Source: CAIQQQ01 sp037445025
GTDB lineage: Bacteria; Pseudomonadota; Alphaproteobacteria; Acetobacterales; Acetobacteraceae
Reading direction: 5' to 3'
DNA length: 64,000 bases
Assembly: GCA_037445025.1 (NCBI GenBank)
Contig: JBBILI010000024.1
Coordinates: 1-64,000 of the forward strand
The translations under genes were made by a program, and so were the position numbers. Below are positions 26,601 to 34,620 of the stretch, one piece after another. The notes beneath the pieces are model-generated. The model ran no database searches, was not told where the DNA came from, and was given only the letters and a program-made list of their open reading frames with translations. The number at the start of each line of letters is the position of its first letter. Positions within the stretch are counted from its first letter, which is position 1.

Positions 26601-28180
26601 TCCACCCCGGCGATGCCCGCCGGCGCCAGCGCCCAACCGGCGATGGACATGAATCCCCGCACCGTCTCGTTGGCGACATTGCCGTCCGGGCCGCCGGAAT
26701 GTTGCGGCGTGTCGAGATAGAACCTGATGCCGTTGCCGCCGTCGTCGCCCACCTGCGGCGCATCTGCGGCCGGCATCGCCAGCACCGGCAGCAGCATCAC
26801 CTTCTCGGCGCCATCCGCGCCGCGGGCGATGACCCGCACGATCTGCTCGCCGGTAACCCGCGTCTCAGCGCGCCCGGAGAAACGGAACCCGCTGCTGCGT
26901 GCTGACGGAATCTGCGGGAAATGATTGCCCACATCCGGCCGGTCCGGGCCTGGCTCCGCCCGTCCGACCAGAACGCCGTCCAGCTCGATCGCGACCTCGG
27001 ACATCCCCGCCGCACACACCGCCCACCCGGTGAGCGTCACCGCGCCGTCCTCGGTCAGCGTCACGGCATCGCAATGCAGATGCACCTCGCCGGAAGTGGC
27101 CACCCGCCGGCGCACCGCGCCGGGCATCTCCAACGTCGCCCGCGCCTCGCGCGCGATGCCGCCGAACATGCGCGACACCACGCGGATGGTCTGTCCCGTG
27201 GCGGCCATGTCATCCAGCGCATGCAGCAGCAGGAAGCCGGCATGGGCGCTGTCGGGATAGTCCGGATGCACCACTGCAACATCCCCGCGCGGCACGCCCT
27301 TCTGCGCCACGCCGAGCAGCCGGTCCTCCAGATACACGCGGATCTCATCGATCGGCGCCAGACCCGTGGTCCAGCCGCGCACGCGCAGCACCGCCTCCTC
27401 GTTGACCTTGCACTCCTCCAGCCGCAGCAGCATCGGCGCCAGCGCGGGTTCGGACGCCGCTTCCGGCTCCGGATCGGGAATCGGCGCCACCTCTTCCAGC
27501 CGCACGGGGATCACCGCCTGGCGCGGCGGCAGGCCGAGCGCGTGCACCACCACCCGCAGCTCGGCGCCCAGCAGTTCGCTGGCCTCCACCCGCTGGTCCA
27601 GCCGGAACCCGGCCCGATCGGCATCGGCATAGCCGGGATAGGCGACCGCGATATCCTCCCGCGGCTGCCCCAGACGCGCCACGCCCAGCAGCCCGTTGGG
27701 GCCGAACACCTCGACCCGCTGTACCGGGCTCAGGCTCACCGCCCAGCCGCGCACCATCAGCAATTCGCTGGGGGACAGGATCGCATCTTCCACCCGCAGC
27801 ACCAGCGCGGCATCGGTACGGGCAGGTGCCGCGACCGGCGCTGCGCCGCCGATGGTCAGCATCATGGAGTTGCGCACCTCGCCGGACGCGGTGCGCGCCA
27901 CCACCACCAGTTCGGCCGGACCTGACGGCAGGGCGGGAATGGTGCCGGTGAAGGCGAAGCCTTCCGGGCGCAGCCCCGCCGCATCGGGATCATCGACATC
28001 GCTGCGCGACAGCCCGGTGGCCGCGGCGCACATGCGCGCCTCACCCACGAACACGGTGACGGCCTGAACCCGTGTGGCCCCGGCGATCCAGCCATACCCC
28101 GTCAGTTTTTCCCCGGGCACGACAGAGGCGCCGGCCAACGGCGCTTCAAGACGCAGAACGGGATACCGAATGTCATCCAT
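23630..28180 (-). CDS. Giant glycosyltransferase: five beta-rich repeats + GT2 + GT9 heptosyltransferase-like
   Basis: A 1516-residue fusion. Residues about 5-610 hold five related modules of 110-128 residues, each with a GW (or GYGW) start near residues 30, 143, 268, 385 and 513, then V-x-V...G.A..G..R.D(V/I)...P......GF. These look like beta-sandwich accessory domains. Residues about 620-1100 are a GT2 region (VSIIIPT, FLNDDIEVLD, GACFMVRRDWFEEIGGFDE). From about 1150 there is a GT9 domain (RRLLVLKLDHIGDFIAAMPAMRRLK, VCIHPGAGNENKQWP, YVGNDSGPKHMAAA), as in LPS heptosyltransferases. Its start overlaps the hldE stop by 1 nt (TGATG). Heptose transfer in LPS core or surface-glycan assembly is inferred. 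Confidence 0.88.
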   Translation of the reverse strand: MDDIRYPVLRLEAPLAGASVVPGEKLTGYGWIAGATRVQAVTVFVGEARMCAAATGLSRSDVDDPDAAGLRPEGFAFTGTIPALPSGPAELVVVARTASGEVRNSMMLTIGGAAPVAAPARTDAALVLRVEDAILSPSELLMVRGWAVSLSPVQRVEVFGPNGLLGVARLGQPREDIAVAYPGYADADRAGFRLDQRVEASELLGAELRVVVHALGLPPRQAVIPVRLEEVAPIPDPEPEAASEPALAPMLLRLEECKVNEEAVLRVRGWTTGLAPIDEIRVYLEDRLLGVAQKGVPRGDVAVVHPDYPDSAHAGFLLLHALDDMAATGQTIRVVSRMFGGIAREARATLEMPGAVRRRVATSGEVHLHCDAVTLTEDGAVTLTGWAVCAAGMSEVAIELDGVLVGRAEPGPDRPDVGNHFPQIPSARSSGFRFSGRAETRVTGEQIVRVIARGADGAEKVMLLPVLAMPAADAPQVGDDGGNGIRFYLDTPQHSGGPDGNVANETVRGFMSIAGWALAPAGIAGVEVLVDGTSLGEAYYGIRREDIGNAFPGMDNALLCGFAMLVPPQVLRRGRHDVRVIVRDKAGTSTLVEFAVDAEPATGTEGPWQLRRKMTDAERRLMLGIVEAGGALPVFHFVVKLDSTKATALARARATIDALRHQVYDLWTLAIPAEGDVAAALLEGNEDLAERLRFDALPTAWSGADWAGVLSAGDVLGVDALIELAVAARLRPAADFIYADERRVDPADGEMKAYFKPDWSPDLLLSTNYIGRIWLARTDLLDRCDLTPNRLGADGEYGQVLRLTERAACVAHVSRVLCERARAVLEPVAQERQALRAALERRGIRGKVGPGCLPGVHRVQRRVITKGLVSIIIPTVATRGLVQVCIDSIRQKSTWRNVEIVVLDNIAEDNLVWKQWVADNADVVVRIDEKFNWSRFNNLGVAQASGEFLLFLNDDIEVLDTHPDWLECLLEHVQRPEVGVVGPQLLYPDRKVQHAGMFLAEGVARHAFRFSPEDEPGTFGLALTQRNVIAVTGACFMVRRDWFEEIGGFDETHSVINNDLDFCLRCHRAGKVVIYTPHTTLIHHEMVSRAKIRDIYDKGRFAAAWKGMFLKGDPYFSPLLSSDYDDYVAESEPTRVLHVGHPIVEAARVRRLLVLKLDHIGDFIAAMPAMRRLKVLFPNVELHVLGARASQSLAALEPAIDRMHEFNFFHAKSSEGKVDLLQQDLLALKARLEPFHFDLAIDLRRQGDTREVLRYTGATWLAGFDMRNQYPYLDIAIDWEGDIARTSKRLHVSDSLLQCVDSIAVSCGVDRDVIQHFMTRDAARAAISVLPAVEPMLPELFARTLVCIHPGAGNENKQWPTGSFAGLIDLLVEQDDANIVMVGGPNEVEVAEQVLEDVLHRERVFMLVGKTSLRDLPKVLRACDLYVGNDSGPKHMAAAIGVPTIGIHSGSVDAGEWGPMGPAALALRRDMTCSPCYLSRLSDCHRNLACMRGLKPGDVHRASQRLLGLLRVQAIE

Positions 28181-29634
28181 CAGGCAGCAGGCTTGGCCAT
28201 GCGCCGGATGATATTGGTGGTGCTGTGACCCTCCTCGAGATCGATCAGCCCGACCTCACCGCCATTGGCCACCACCACGGCGCCGCCCACCACCTGGTCG
28301 GCGGTATAGTCGGCCCCTTTGAAGATGATGTCGGGCAGCAGCTTCGTGATCAGCTCCAGCGGCGTATCCTCGTCGAACAGCATCACCATGTCGGCCGCCG
28401 CCATGCTCGCCATCACCGTGGCACGCGCGGTCTCGTTCTGCACCGGCCGGCTCGGCCCCTTGAGCCGGCTCACCGAGGCATCCGTGTTGAGCGCCACGAT
28501 CAGCCGGTCGCACCGCGCCCGCGCCTTGCCGAGCAGGCGCACGTGGCCGGGATGGATCAGGTCGAAGCAGCCATTGGTGAACCCCACCTTCAGCCCCCGC
28601 CGGCGCCAGCCCGCGATGCGCGTCTGTGCCGCCTCCAGCCCCGCGAACTTTTCATCGATCACCAGCAGCTCCTGCCGGTGCAGCGCCCGCTCCAGCTCGG
28701 CATGGCTGACGGTGGCCGTCCCCTGCTTGCCCACGGCGATCCCGGCCGCGACGTTGGCCACCCGCGCCGCATCCGCCATATCCGCCCCGGTCGCCAGCAT
28801 GATGGCGAAGCTGGCCACCAGCGTGTCGCCGGCGCCCGACACATCGGCCACCTCGCGCGCCTCGGTCGGCAGATGCAACGGGGCGCGGCCGCGGCGCACC
28901 AGCGTGAGCCCCTTCTCCGAGCGCGTCACCAGCACCGCCTCGGCCCGGCTCGACGCCAGCGCCGCAAGCCCTGCCGCAACCGCCCCCTCATTCTCCACCG
29001 CCGACAGCCCGGTGGCCGCGGTCACTTCAAGCTCGTTGGGGGTCAGCACCGTCACTTCGGCATAGGCCGACAGATCGGCCCGCTTCGGATCGGCGATCAC
29101 CGGCTTGCCGGCAGCCCGCGCCATCCGGATCGCCTGGCCCAGCACCGCATCCGACAGCACGCCCTTGGCATAATCCGACAACACGACAACATCGGCACTG
29201 ACCAGCGCTTCCGCATAGGCTGCCAGCAGCCGCGTCGCCAACTGGCCGTCGACCGCCGTGGTCACCTCCTCGTCCAGTCGCAGCAGCTGGTGCGATCCGG
29301 ACATGAACCGTGTCTTCACCGTGGTCGGCCGGCCTAGGGCCGCCACCGTCATCAGAGTGATGCCGCTCTCCGGCCCGCCCACAGCCTCCTGCACCAGCCC
29401 GGCCGCCGCATCATCGCCGACCACACCGACCAGAACCGCCCGGGCGCCCAGCGCCGTGATGTTCTTGGCCACGTTGCCGGCCCCGCCCAGCACCACACGC
29501 TGACGCTGCGCCCGCAGCACCGGAATGGGCGCCTCTGGCGAAATCCGTCGGACATCGCCGAACACATAGCGATCCAGCATGATGTCCCCGAGCACGAGAA
29601 CCACGCGCGATTGGAAATCTGTCAGTGCGTCCAT
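28180..29634 (-). CDS. hldE: Bifunctional heptose 7-phosphate kinase / heptose 1-phosphate adenylyltransferase
   Basis: HldE makes ADP-D-glycero-beta-D-manno-heptose for LPS core. The 484 residues combine an N-terminal ribokinase-like kinase (GDIMLDRYVFGDV, GGAGNVAKN, DVSGAGDTLVASF) and a C-terminal cytidylyltransferase-type domain (GFTNGCFDLIHPGHV, RLIVALNTDASVSRLKG). ATG 29634 begins the homologous MDALTDFQ segment; 29664 is an in-frame alternative. The stop overlaps the start of the glycosyltransferase gene, so the three genes hldE, the glycosyltransferase and hldD act in one heptose pathway. Confidence 0.95.
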   Translation of the reverse strand: MDALTDFQSRVVLVLGDIMLDRYVFGDVRRISPEAPIPVLRAQRQRVVLGGAGNVAKNITALGARAVLVGVVGDDAAAGLVQEAVGGPESGITLMTVAALGRPTTVKTRFMSGSHQLLRLDEEVTTAVDGQLATRLLAAYAEALVSADVVVLSDYAKGVLSDAVLGQAIRMARAAGKPVIADPKRADLSAYAEVTVLTPNELEVTAATGLSAVENEGAVAAGLAALASSRAEAVLVTRSEKGLTLVRRGRAPLHLPTEAREVADVSGAGDTLVASFAIMLATGADMADAARVANVAAGIAVGKQGTATVSHAELERALHRQELLVIDEKFAGLEAAQTRIAGWRRRGLKVGFTNGCFDLIHPGHVRLLGKARARCDRLIVALNTDASVSRLKGPSRPVQNETARATVMASMAAADMVMLFDEDTPLELITKLLPDIIFKGADYTADQVVGGAVVVANGGEVGLIDLEEGHSTTNIIRRMAKPAA

Positions 29635-29749
29635 CTGCCTGCCCCACCTCGTCGCCGGGATCATACCGCTCCAGCGCAGGAAGGGCCAACTTCACCGTGA
29701 CTAAACCGCAGCGATTGTCACCAGATCACAAAAAACTGACTATCGTCAT

Positions 29750-30445
29750 CTATTCCGGCGGCACGGTCTTGTGCGTCAGCCGGCACCATGCTGCCCCCAC
29801 GCAGCGCCAGCATTCCGGCTTGCGTGCCTTGCACACATAGCGCCCGTGCAGGATCAGCCAGTGATGCGCATCTCGCAGCATGTCCGCCGGCACGCGCTTC
29901 ACCAGCCCGTCCTCCACCGCCCGCACCGTCTTGCCCGGTGCCAGGCCGGTGCGGTTGCCGAGCCGGAAGATATGCGTGTCCACCGCCATCGCACTCTCGC
30001 CGAAGGCCACGTTCAGCACCACGTTGACGGTCTTGCGCCCTACCCCCGGCAGCGCCTCCAGGCTCTCCCGATCCCCCGGCACCACCCCGCCATGCAGGTC
30101 CAGCAGCCGTTGCGACAGCGCCGCCACGTTCTTCGCCTTGCCCTGCCACAGCCCGATGGTGCGGATATGCCGGCCGATCGCCTCCACCCCCAGCGCCACC
30201 ATCGCAGCCGGATCGGGCGCCGCCGCGAACAATCCCACCGTCGCCTTGTTCACCGCGGCATCGGTGGTCTGGGCCGAGAGCACCACCGCCACCAGCAGCG
30301 TGTAGGCGTCCTGATACACAAGATCGCTCTTGGGATTGGGATGCTCCGAGGCCAGCGCCTCCAGGAACGGGCGCACATCGCGCGCGGCCATCAGCCGCGA
30401 GCGGATCGGGTTGGTGGCGGAGATCTTGGATGCGGTTTTGGCCAT
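29750..30445 (-). CDS. nth: Endonuclease III
   Basis: A 231-residue base-excision repair glycosylase/AP lyase for oxidised pyrimidines. The helix-hairpin-helix LPGVGRKTVNVVL carries catalytic Lys138, and AVDTHIFRLGNRTG carries Asp156. The [4Fe-4S] loop has the C-x6-C-x2-C-x5-C pattern (Cys205, 212, 215, 221). It is divergent from the DUF2244 gene, with 61 nt between starts. Confidence 0.96.
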   Translation of the reverse strand: MAKTASKISATNPIRSRLMAARDVRPFLEALASEHPNPKSDLVYQDAYTLLVAVVLSAQTTDAAVNKATVGLFAAAPDPAAMVALGVEAIGRHIRTIGLWQGKAKNVAALSQRLLDLHGGVVPGDRESLEALPGVGRKTVNVVLNVAFGESAMAVDTHIFRLGNRTGLAPGKTVRAVEDGLVKRVPADMLRDAHHWLILHGRYVCKARKPECWRCVGAAWCRLTHKTVPPE

Positions 30446-30506
30446 GCCGGAATCTTTGCGTGTTCGCAGGGGCTGGCAAGGCCTCGCGACGTGCTATGTG
30501 CGAGAT

Positions 30507-31007
30507 ATGGAACCAGACCAGCTGCTGTTCGAAGCCGTCATCATTCCGCATCGCAGCCTGTCCAACACCGCCCTCAAGGGCCTGCTGGCCGCCATCTGCC
30601 TGATGTGCTCGCTCTCCGCCGGGATGTTCGTCTGGCTCGGCGCCTGGCCGGTCGGCGGCTTCACCGGTCTGGAGCTGCTGCTGGCCGCCTTCCTGTTCCG
30701 CCTCAACGCCCATGCCAAACGCGGCTCGGAACTGATCCTGCTAACCCCGTCCGGACTGCAGATCCGCCGCACCGAGCCGAACGGCACTCGGCGCGAACGC
30801 ACGCTGCAGCCGGGCTGGCTGAACCTGGTGCTGGAAGAACGCCCCGGCCGGGTGCCCGGGCTGGTGCTGGTGTCGCGCAATCTCCGCGTGGAAATCGCGC
30901 GCGACCTTGGCGAGACAGAGAAGCGGGACCTGGCAGAGGCGCTGGACGAGGCGCTGCACCGGCTCAGGTCGCCGGTGTTTGATAATCCGCAACTTAGAGA
31001 AGATTGA
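30507..31007 (+). CDS. DUF2244 family membrane protein
   Basis: A 166-residue protein with two adjacent membrane helices (about residues 23-65, with LLAAICLMCSLSAGMFVWLGAWPVGG and ELLLAAFLFRL around them) and a C-terminal soluble domain (about 75-160). The arrangement and the PHRSLS motif before the first helix match DUF2244, a conserved alphaproteobacterial family of unknown function. ATG 30507 is preferred because the family N terminus starts there. A full hairpin element follows the stop. Confidence 0.8.
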   Translation: MEPDQLLFEAVIIPHRSLSNTALKGLLAAICLMCSLSAGMFVWLGAWPVGGFTGLELLLAAFLFRLNAHAKRGSELILLTPSGLQIRRTEPNGTRRERTLQPGWLNLVLEERPGRVPGLVLVSRNLRVEIARDLGETEKRDLAEALDEALHRLRSPVFDNPQLRED

Positions 31008-31015
31008 GAAAGAAT

Positions 31016-31129
31016 CTTCTTTTTCTGAAGAAAAAGAAGCAAAAAGACTTTTATTCGTTTGAGCTGATATTTCTTCGGAGAGGGGTGTCAGCTGATGGGG
31101 CGTTTTTTGGTTCTTTTTCGAAAAAGAAC
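31016..31129 (+). repeat. Dispersed hairpin element, copy E (full)
   Basis: Left hairpin 31016-31039 (CTTCTTTTTC / GAAAAAGAAG), CAAAAAGACTTTTATTCG tail, a divergent core with TTCTTCGGAGAGGGG and GTGTCAGCTGATG, and right hairpin 31110-31129, a 20-nt perfect palindrome GTTCTTTTTCGAAAAAGAAC. It lies between convergent genes (DUF2244 and the cupin), with stops 8 nt and 2 nt away, as expected of a bidirectional terminator. Confidence 0.85.
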
Positions 31130-31131
31130 TA

Positions 31132-31581
31132 CTATCTTGAACTTGGCCGCCAATCCGCTGGCGCCATCTCAAACCCCTCGAACTGAAACGCCGGAGAGAC
31201 GGTGCACGTCACCAGCGTCCAGCGCCCCAGGCTGGTCGCCGCCTGCCAATGCCCTTTCGGCACAACATGCTGCAGCGCCTGCTTCGCCTCGAGATCGGGC
31301 CCCAGCCAATGCGCGCTCGCATCATGCCCATCTGGCGATACCGACAGCACCAGCGGCGCGCCGGCCTGCCAGATCCACAGCTCGGCCGCATCCACCCGAT
31401 GCCAGTGGCTGAACTGCTCCGCCGCCAGCAGGAACAGAATGGCCGTCCCAACGCCGCGCCCACCGCCCTCCGGCTGGTCGCGCCAGGTCTCCCGATAGAA
31501 GCCGCCCTCGGGATGCGGCTCCAGCCCCAGCGCCGCCACCACGGCGTCCGGCGCCAGCGACGCATCGCGCAGATTGATCAC
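31132..31581 (-). CDS. Cupin_5 (DUF985) family protein
   Basis: A 149-residue protein with the DUF985 pattern: LGLEPHPEGGFYRETWRD (about 15-32), AILFLLAAEQFSHWHRVDAAELW (about 44-66), then LGPDLE...QHVVPKGHWQAA and a C-terminal TVSPAFQFEGFEMA. These are single-domain cupins, and no reaction is firmly known. The likely start is GTG 31581, which overlaps the upstream GST stop as GTGA, so translation is probably coupled. Confidence 0.85.
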   Translation of the reverse strand: MINLRDASLAPDAVVAALGLEPHPEGGFYRETWRDQPEGGGRGVGTAILFLLAAEQFSHWHRVDAAELWIWQAGAPLVLSVSPDGHDASAHWLGPDLEAKQALQHVVPKGHWQAATSLGRWTLVTCTVSPAFQFEGFEMAPADWRPSSR

Positions 31582-32174
31582 GGCGTGGGCTTGGTGCGCG
31601 CGATGCAGGGGTTGAGACTGAATTCGGCAAACCACGCGGTCAGCCTGGGATGCCCCTCGCGCCACGGCTCAGCCGCAAAGCGCAGCGTCAGGTAGCCAAG
31701 TGCGCAGGCGATCGAAATCGTGCCGATATCCAGAGTCTGATGGAGCGTCTCCGCTTCCAGCACATCCAGCGACCGGTCCACCGCATCCTTGTAGCGCGCC
31801 ATCACCACATCTCGGGCCGCCTCCTGCGGACGCCCCTGCTCCATGCGCCGGCCAACCGCGGCGTCCATGATGCCATCGGCGATCGCCTGCTGCTTCAGCA
31901 CCCGCAGCCGCGGGCCCAGACCACGCGGAAACAGCGGCAGCCCGCCCTCCAGGCTGTCGAGGTATTCGCAGATCACCGGGCTGTCGAACAGCGCCAGCCC
32001 GTCGCCCGCCACCAGGCAGGGTATCTTGCTGAGCGGGTTCGCCGCCAGCAGCGCCGGCGGCGAGATGTGCGGGTTGGTCGGGATCAGCTCGATCTGACTG
32101 TCCAGCCCACGGGCGATGGCGCAGGCATAGACCTTGCGGGCATAGGGGCTCGTGGCGGCATGGAACAGCTTCAT
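31578..32174 (-). CDS. Glutathione S-transferase family protein
   Basis: A 198-residue GST: N-terminal thioredoxin fold with MKLFHAATSPYARKV (Ser9 as candidate catalytic residue), NPLSKIPCL (cis-Pro) and LFDSPVICEYL (glutathione-binding SxxI), then an all-helical C-terminal domain. It lies between gloB (9 nt upstream) and the cupin gene on the same strand, forming a small glutathione-linked operon. Substrate unknown. Confidence 0.92.
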   Translation of the reverse strand: MKLFHAATSPYARKVYACAIARGLDSQIELIPTNPHISPPALLAANPLSKIPCLVAGDGLALFDSPVICEYLDSLEGGLPLFPRGLGPRLRVLKQQAIADGIMDAAVGRRMEQGRPQEAARDVVMARYKDAVDRSLDVLEAETLHQTLDIGTISIACALGYLTLRFAAEPWREGHPRLTAWFAEFSLNPCIARTKPTP

Positions 32175-32183
32175 GGAGATCCC

Positions 32184-32906
32184 TCAGAACTTGTTCTTGG
32201 CTTCGCGAAGCGATGCAAGCGTCGTGACATCCGGTGCGCGCAGGAATGGGTTGGCCGCCATCTCATCGCCCAGCCGGCTGGGCACGCTGGGCTGCCCCGC
32301 CGCCCGCAGCGTATCGACATGCGCCGAGAAGGCCGCCAGCGCTCCATTGTCCGGATCGACATGCCGCGCGAACCGGGCGTTCGACTGAGTGTACTCATGG
32401 CCGCAGCACACCAGCGTCTCCGCCGGCAGCCGCGCCAGCTTGGCCAGCGAGGCGAACATGTCGGCCGCCGTGCCTTCCAGCAGCCGGCCGCAGCCAAGGC
32501 TGAACAACGTGTCGCCACACAGCAGCACGGCGCCGTCGGGGAAATGATAGGCGATGTGCCCGATCGTATGACCGGGCGTGTCGATCACAACGGCCGTGCT
32601 CGCGCCGAGAGTGACGCTGTCGCCCTCCGCCACGCTGACATCGAGCTTCGGCAGGCGATGGGCATCCGCCGTGGCGCCGACCACCTGTGCGGGGAAGCGG
32701 GCGCGGATGGCATCGACGGCGGCGATGTGGTCGCCGTGGTGATGCGTGATCAGGATCATGTCCAGCCGCCCGCCATGCGCCTCGATGGCGGCGGCGATCG
32801 GAGCCTCCTCGGCCGGATCGACGATGGCGGTGGCCCCGGTCTCGCTGCAGCGCAGCAGCCAGGCATAGTTGTCGGAGAGGATCGGGATCGCGTGTGCTTC
32901 AATCAT
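32184..32906 (-). CDS. gloB: Hydroxyacylglutathione hydrolase (glyoxalase II)
   Basis: A 240-residue metallo-beta-lactamase-fold enzyme that splits S-lactoylglutathione to lactate and glutathione. The metal-binding motif THHHGDH lies at residues 54-60, followed by DTPGHTIGHIAYHFPD and CGDTLFSLGCGRLLEGTA. The C-terminal substrate-binding helices include GHEYTQSNARFA. It is divergent from a methyltransferase gene, an arrangement common in alphaproteobacteria. Confidence 0.95.
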   Translation of the reverse strand: MIEAHAIPILSDNYAWLLRCSETGATAIVDPAEEAPIAAAIEAHGGRLDMILITHHHGDHIAAVDAIRARFPAQVVGATADAHRLPKLDVSVAEGDSVTLGASTAVVIDTPGHTIGHIAYHFPDGAVLLCGDTLFSLGCGRLLEGTAADMFASLAKLARLPAETLVCCGHEYTQSNARFARHVDPDNGALAAFSAHVDTLRAAGQPSVPSRLGDEMAANPFLRAPDVTTLASLREAKNKF

Positions 32907-33000
32907 ACCCGAGATGTATCACCCTCGCCTGCGGCTGCAAGCGGCGAAGCCATGACAGCTTCACCGCGTGCGACATTCGCCTCGTGCTACACTTCCGCAC

Positions 33001-33723
33001 ATGACCAGCGAACCGGCCCTGACGAGTGCCTTCTACACCACCGGCCGCGGGGCGGTGGTGACACGCCTGCTGCGCCAGCGGCTGCTGCGGATGTGCCCGC
33101 CGCGGCCGGGCCAGTCCGTCCTCGGCATCGGCTACCCGTATCCCTATCTGCTGCCCTATCTGAGCCATGCCAGCCGCCCCGGCTGTGTTGCGGTCACCCT
33201 GGCACAGTCCGGCCTGGTGGCCTGGCCCACCGACACGGCCGGACTGTCCTGCACCGCCGAGGAGGATTCGCTGCCCTTCGCCGACCTGAGCTTTGACCGT
33301 GTGCTGATCGTGCACGGGCTGGAAGCGGCCGAGGCCCCGCGCCGACTGCTGCGCGAGGTGTGGCGCGTGCTGCGCGACGATGGGCGGATGATCGTCGTCG
33401 CCCCCAACCGCCGTGGCCTGTGGGCCTTCACGGACGGCACGCCGTTCGGCCAGGGCCAGCCCTTTTCGCCCAGCCAGATCACCCGGCTGCTGACGGAATC
33501 GATGTTCCACATCGAACGGCGTGACACCGCGCTGTTCGTGCCACCGCTGCAATGGCGGGTCGTGCTGAAGGGGGCGCGCGCCTGGGAGCGGGCCGGCCGG
33601 ATGCTGGCGCCGCATCTGGCCGGCGTCACCCTCACCGAGGCGATCAAGGACAGCTATGCCGCCATTCCGATGCCGGTGACCGCGCGCGCAAGGCGACGCC
33701 AGGTCATGGTGCCGAGCGGTTGA
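33001..33723 (+). CDS. Class I SAM-dependent methyltransferase
   Basis: A 240-residue protein. SVLGIGYPYPYLLPYL (about 37-55) is the SAM-binding motif I region in a degenerate form, and EEDSLPFADLSFDRVLIVHGLEAA and EVWRVLRDDGRMIVVAPNRRGLWA are the motif II/III segments. This gene type commonly sits divergent from gloB in alphaproteobacteria; its substrate is unknown. I chose ATG 33001. Confidence 0.8.
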   Translation: MTSEPALTSAFYTTGRGAVVTRLLRQRLLRMCPPRPGQSVLGIGYPYPYLLPYLSHASRPGCVAVTLAQSGLVAWPTDTAGLSCTAEEDSLPFADLSFDRVLIVHGLEAAEAPRRLLREVWRVLRDDGRMIVVAPNRRGLWAFTDGTPFGQGQPFSPSQITRLLTESMFHIERRDTALFVPPLQWRVVLKGARAWERAGRMLAPHLAGVTLTEAIKDSYAAIPMPVTARARRRQVMVPSG

Positions 33724-33753
33724 CCTCGGCACGGCCATGACCGAGGTAGCGGC

Positions 33754-34497
33754 ATGAACCTGTCCCTGCTCTTTCTCTTCTGCGCCGCGTTTTTGGCCGG
33801 CGGCATGAATGCGCTGGCCGGCGGCGGCTCCTTCGTCACGTTTCCGGCCTTGCTGCTGACCGGGCTCGACCCGCGCGCGGCGAACATAACCTCGACCATC
33901 GCCCTGTTTCCCGGGCAGTTCACCGCAGGACTGGCCGGCCGCTCGCTCGTCAGCGGCGCCGGGCGGGTACAGTTCGGCGCGCTGCTCGGCATCAGCCTGG
34001 GTGGCGGGCTGGTCGGGGCGTTGCTGTTGCTGGGCACACCACCTTCGTTCTTCGCGGCTCTGGTGCCGTATCTCGTTCTGTTCGCGACCTCCGTGTTCGC
34101 CTGGGGCAGCTTTCTGCGCAGGCCGGGGCAGGCGACAAAGCCGCTCGATCCACGGCTGGCCGGCCTCGTGCAGTTCGGCATTTCCGTCTATGGTGGCTAT
34201 TTCGGTGGCGGCATCGGCTTTCTGATGCTGGCGGCCCTCACCGTCGCGGGGGTCGCGATGCGCAACGCCGGGGCGACCAAGAACGCGCTGGGGGCGGCGA
34301 TGAACGCCTCGGCAGTGGTGGTGTTCCTGTTCGCGCCGGATGTGGTGTGGCGCGATGTGGCCGTGGTGGCGGTCGCCGCCATCGGTGGCGGGCTTGGCGG
34401 CACATGGCTGCTCAAACGGGTGAATGAGAAGCTGCTGCGCGGGTTCGTAGTACTTGTGGGGTTGGCATTGACAGTGGGGCTTTTCATACGGCAGTAA
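33754..34497 (+). CDS. TSUP (TauE/SafE) family permease
   Basis: A 247-residue inner-membrane protein with about eight hydrophobic segments and the glycine-rich TSUP repeats FLAGGMNALAGGGSFVTFPALL (about 10-31) and FGISVYGGYFGGGIGFLMLAAL (about 136-157). TSUP proteins export sulfite, sulfoacetate or related anions. The substrate here is unknown. It starts 30 nt after the methyltransferase gene and is unrelated in position to the interrupted TSUP at 4525-5367. Confidence 0.9.
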   Translation: MNLSLLFLFCAAFLAGGMNALAGGGSFVTFPALLLTGLDPRAANITSTIALFPGQFTAGLAGRSLVSGAGRVQFGALLGISLGGGLVGALLLLGTPPSFFAALVPYLVLFATSVFAWGSFLRRPGQATKPLDPRLAGLVQFGISVYGGYFGGGIGFLMLAALTVAGVAMRNAGATKNALGAAMNASAVVVFLFAPDVVWRDVAVVAVAAIGGGLGGTWLLKRVNEKLLRGFVVLVGLALTVGLFIRQ

Positions 34498-34503
34498 GAG
34501 AAT

Positions 34504-34616
34504 CTTCTTTTCTGAAGAAAAGAAGCAAAAGACTTTCTATCGCTTAAGCGGACCTCTCTCCGGAGAGGGGCGTCAGCCGATCAGAAGTTTTTTGGTTCTT
34601 TTTTTCAAAAAAGAAC
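34504..34616 (+). repeat. Dispersed hairpin element, copy F (full, best preserved)
   Basis: Left hairpin 34504-34525 (CTTCTTTTC / GAAAAGAAG), CAAAAGACTTTCTATCG tail, the core palindrome CTCTCCGGAGAG followed by GGGGCGTCAGCCGATC, the spacer AGAAGTTTTTTG, and right hairpin 34595-34616 (GTTC-T6 / A6-GAAC). It fills the convergent gap between the TSUP permease and the MFS gene. I take it as the reference copy of the family. Confidence 0.88.
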
Positions 34617-34620
34617 TTTC

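Noticed and set aside
24632..26905. 757-codon plus-strand open frame opposite the glycosyltransferase
   Set aside because: Composition is Arg/His/Gln-rich with no recognisable motif; shadow of the GC-rich minus-strand gene.
31016..34616. A CRISPR-like array from the recurring elements
   Set aside because: Copies are kilobases apart, between genes, with no regular spacers and no cas genes.
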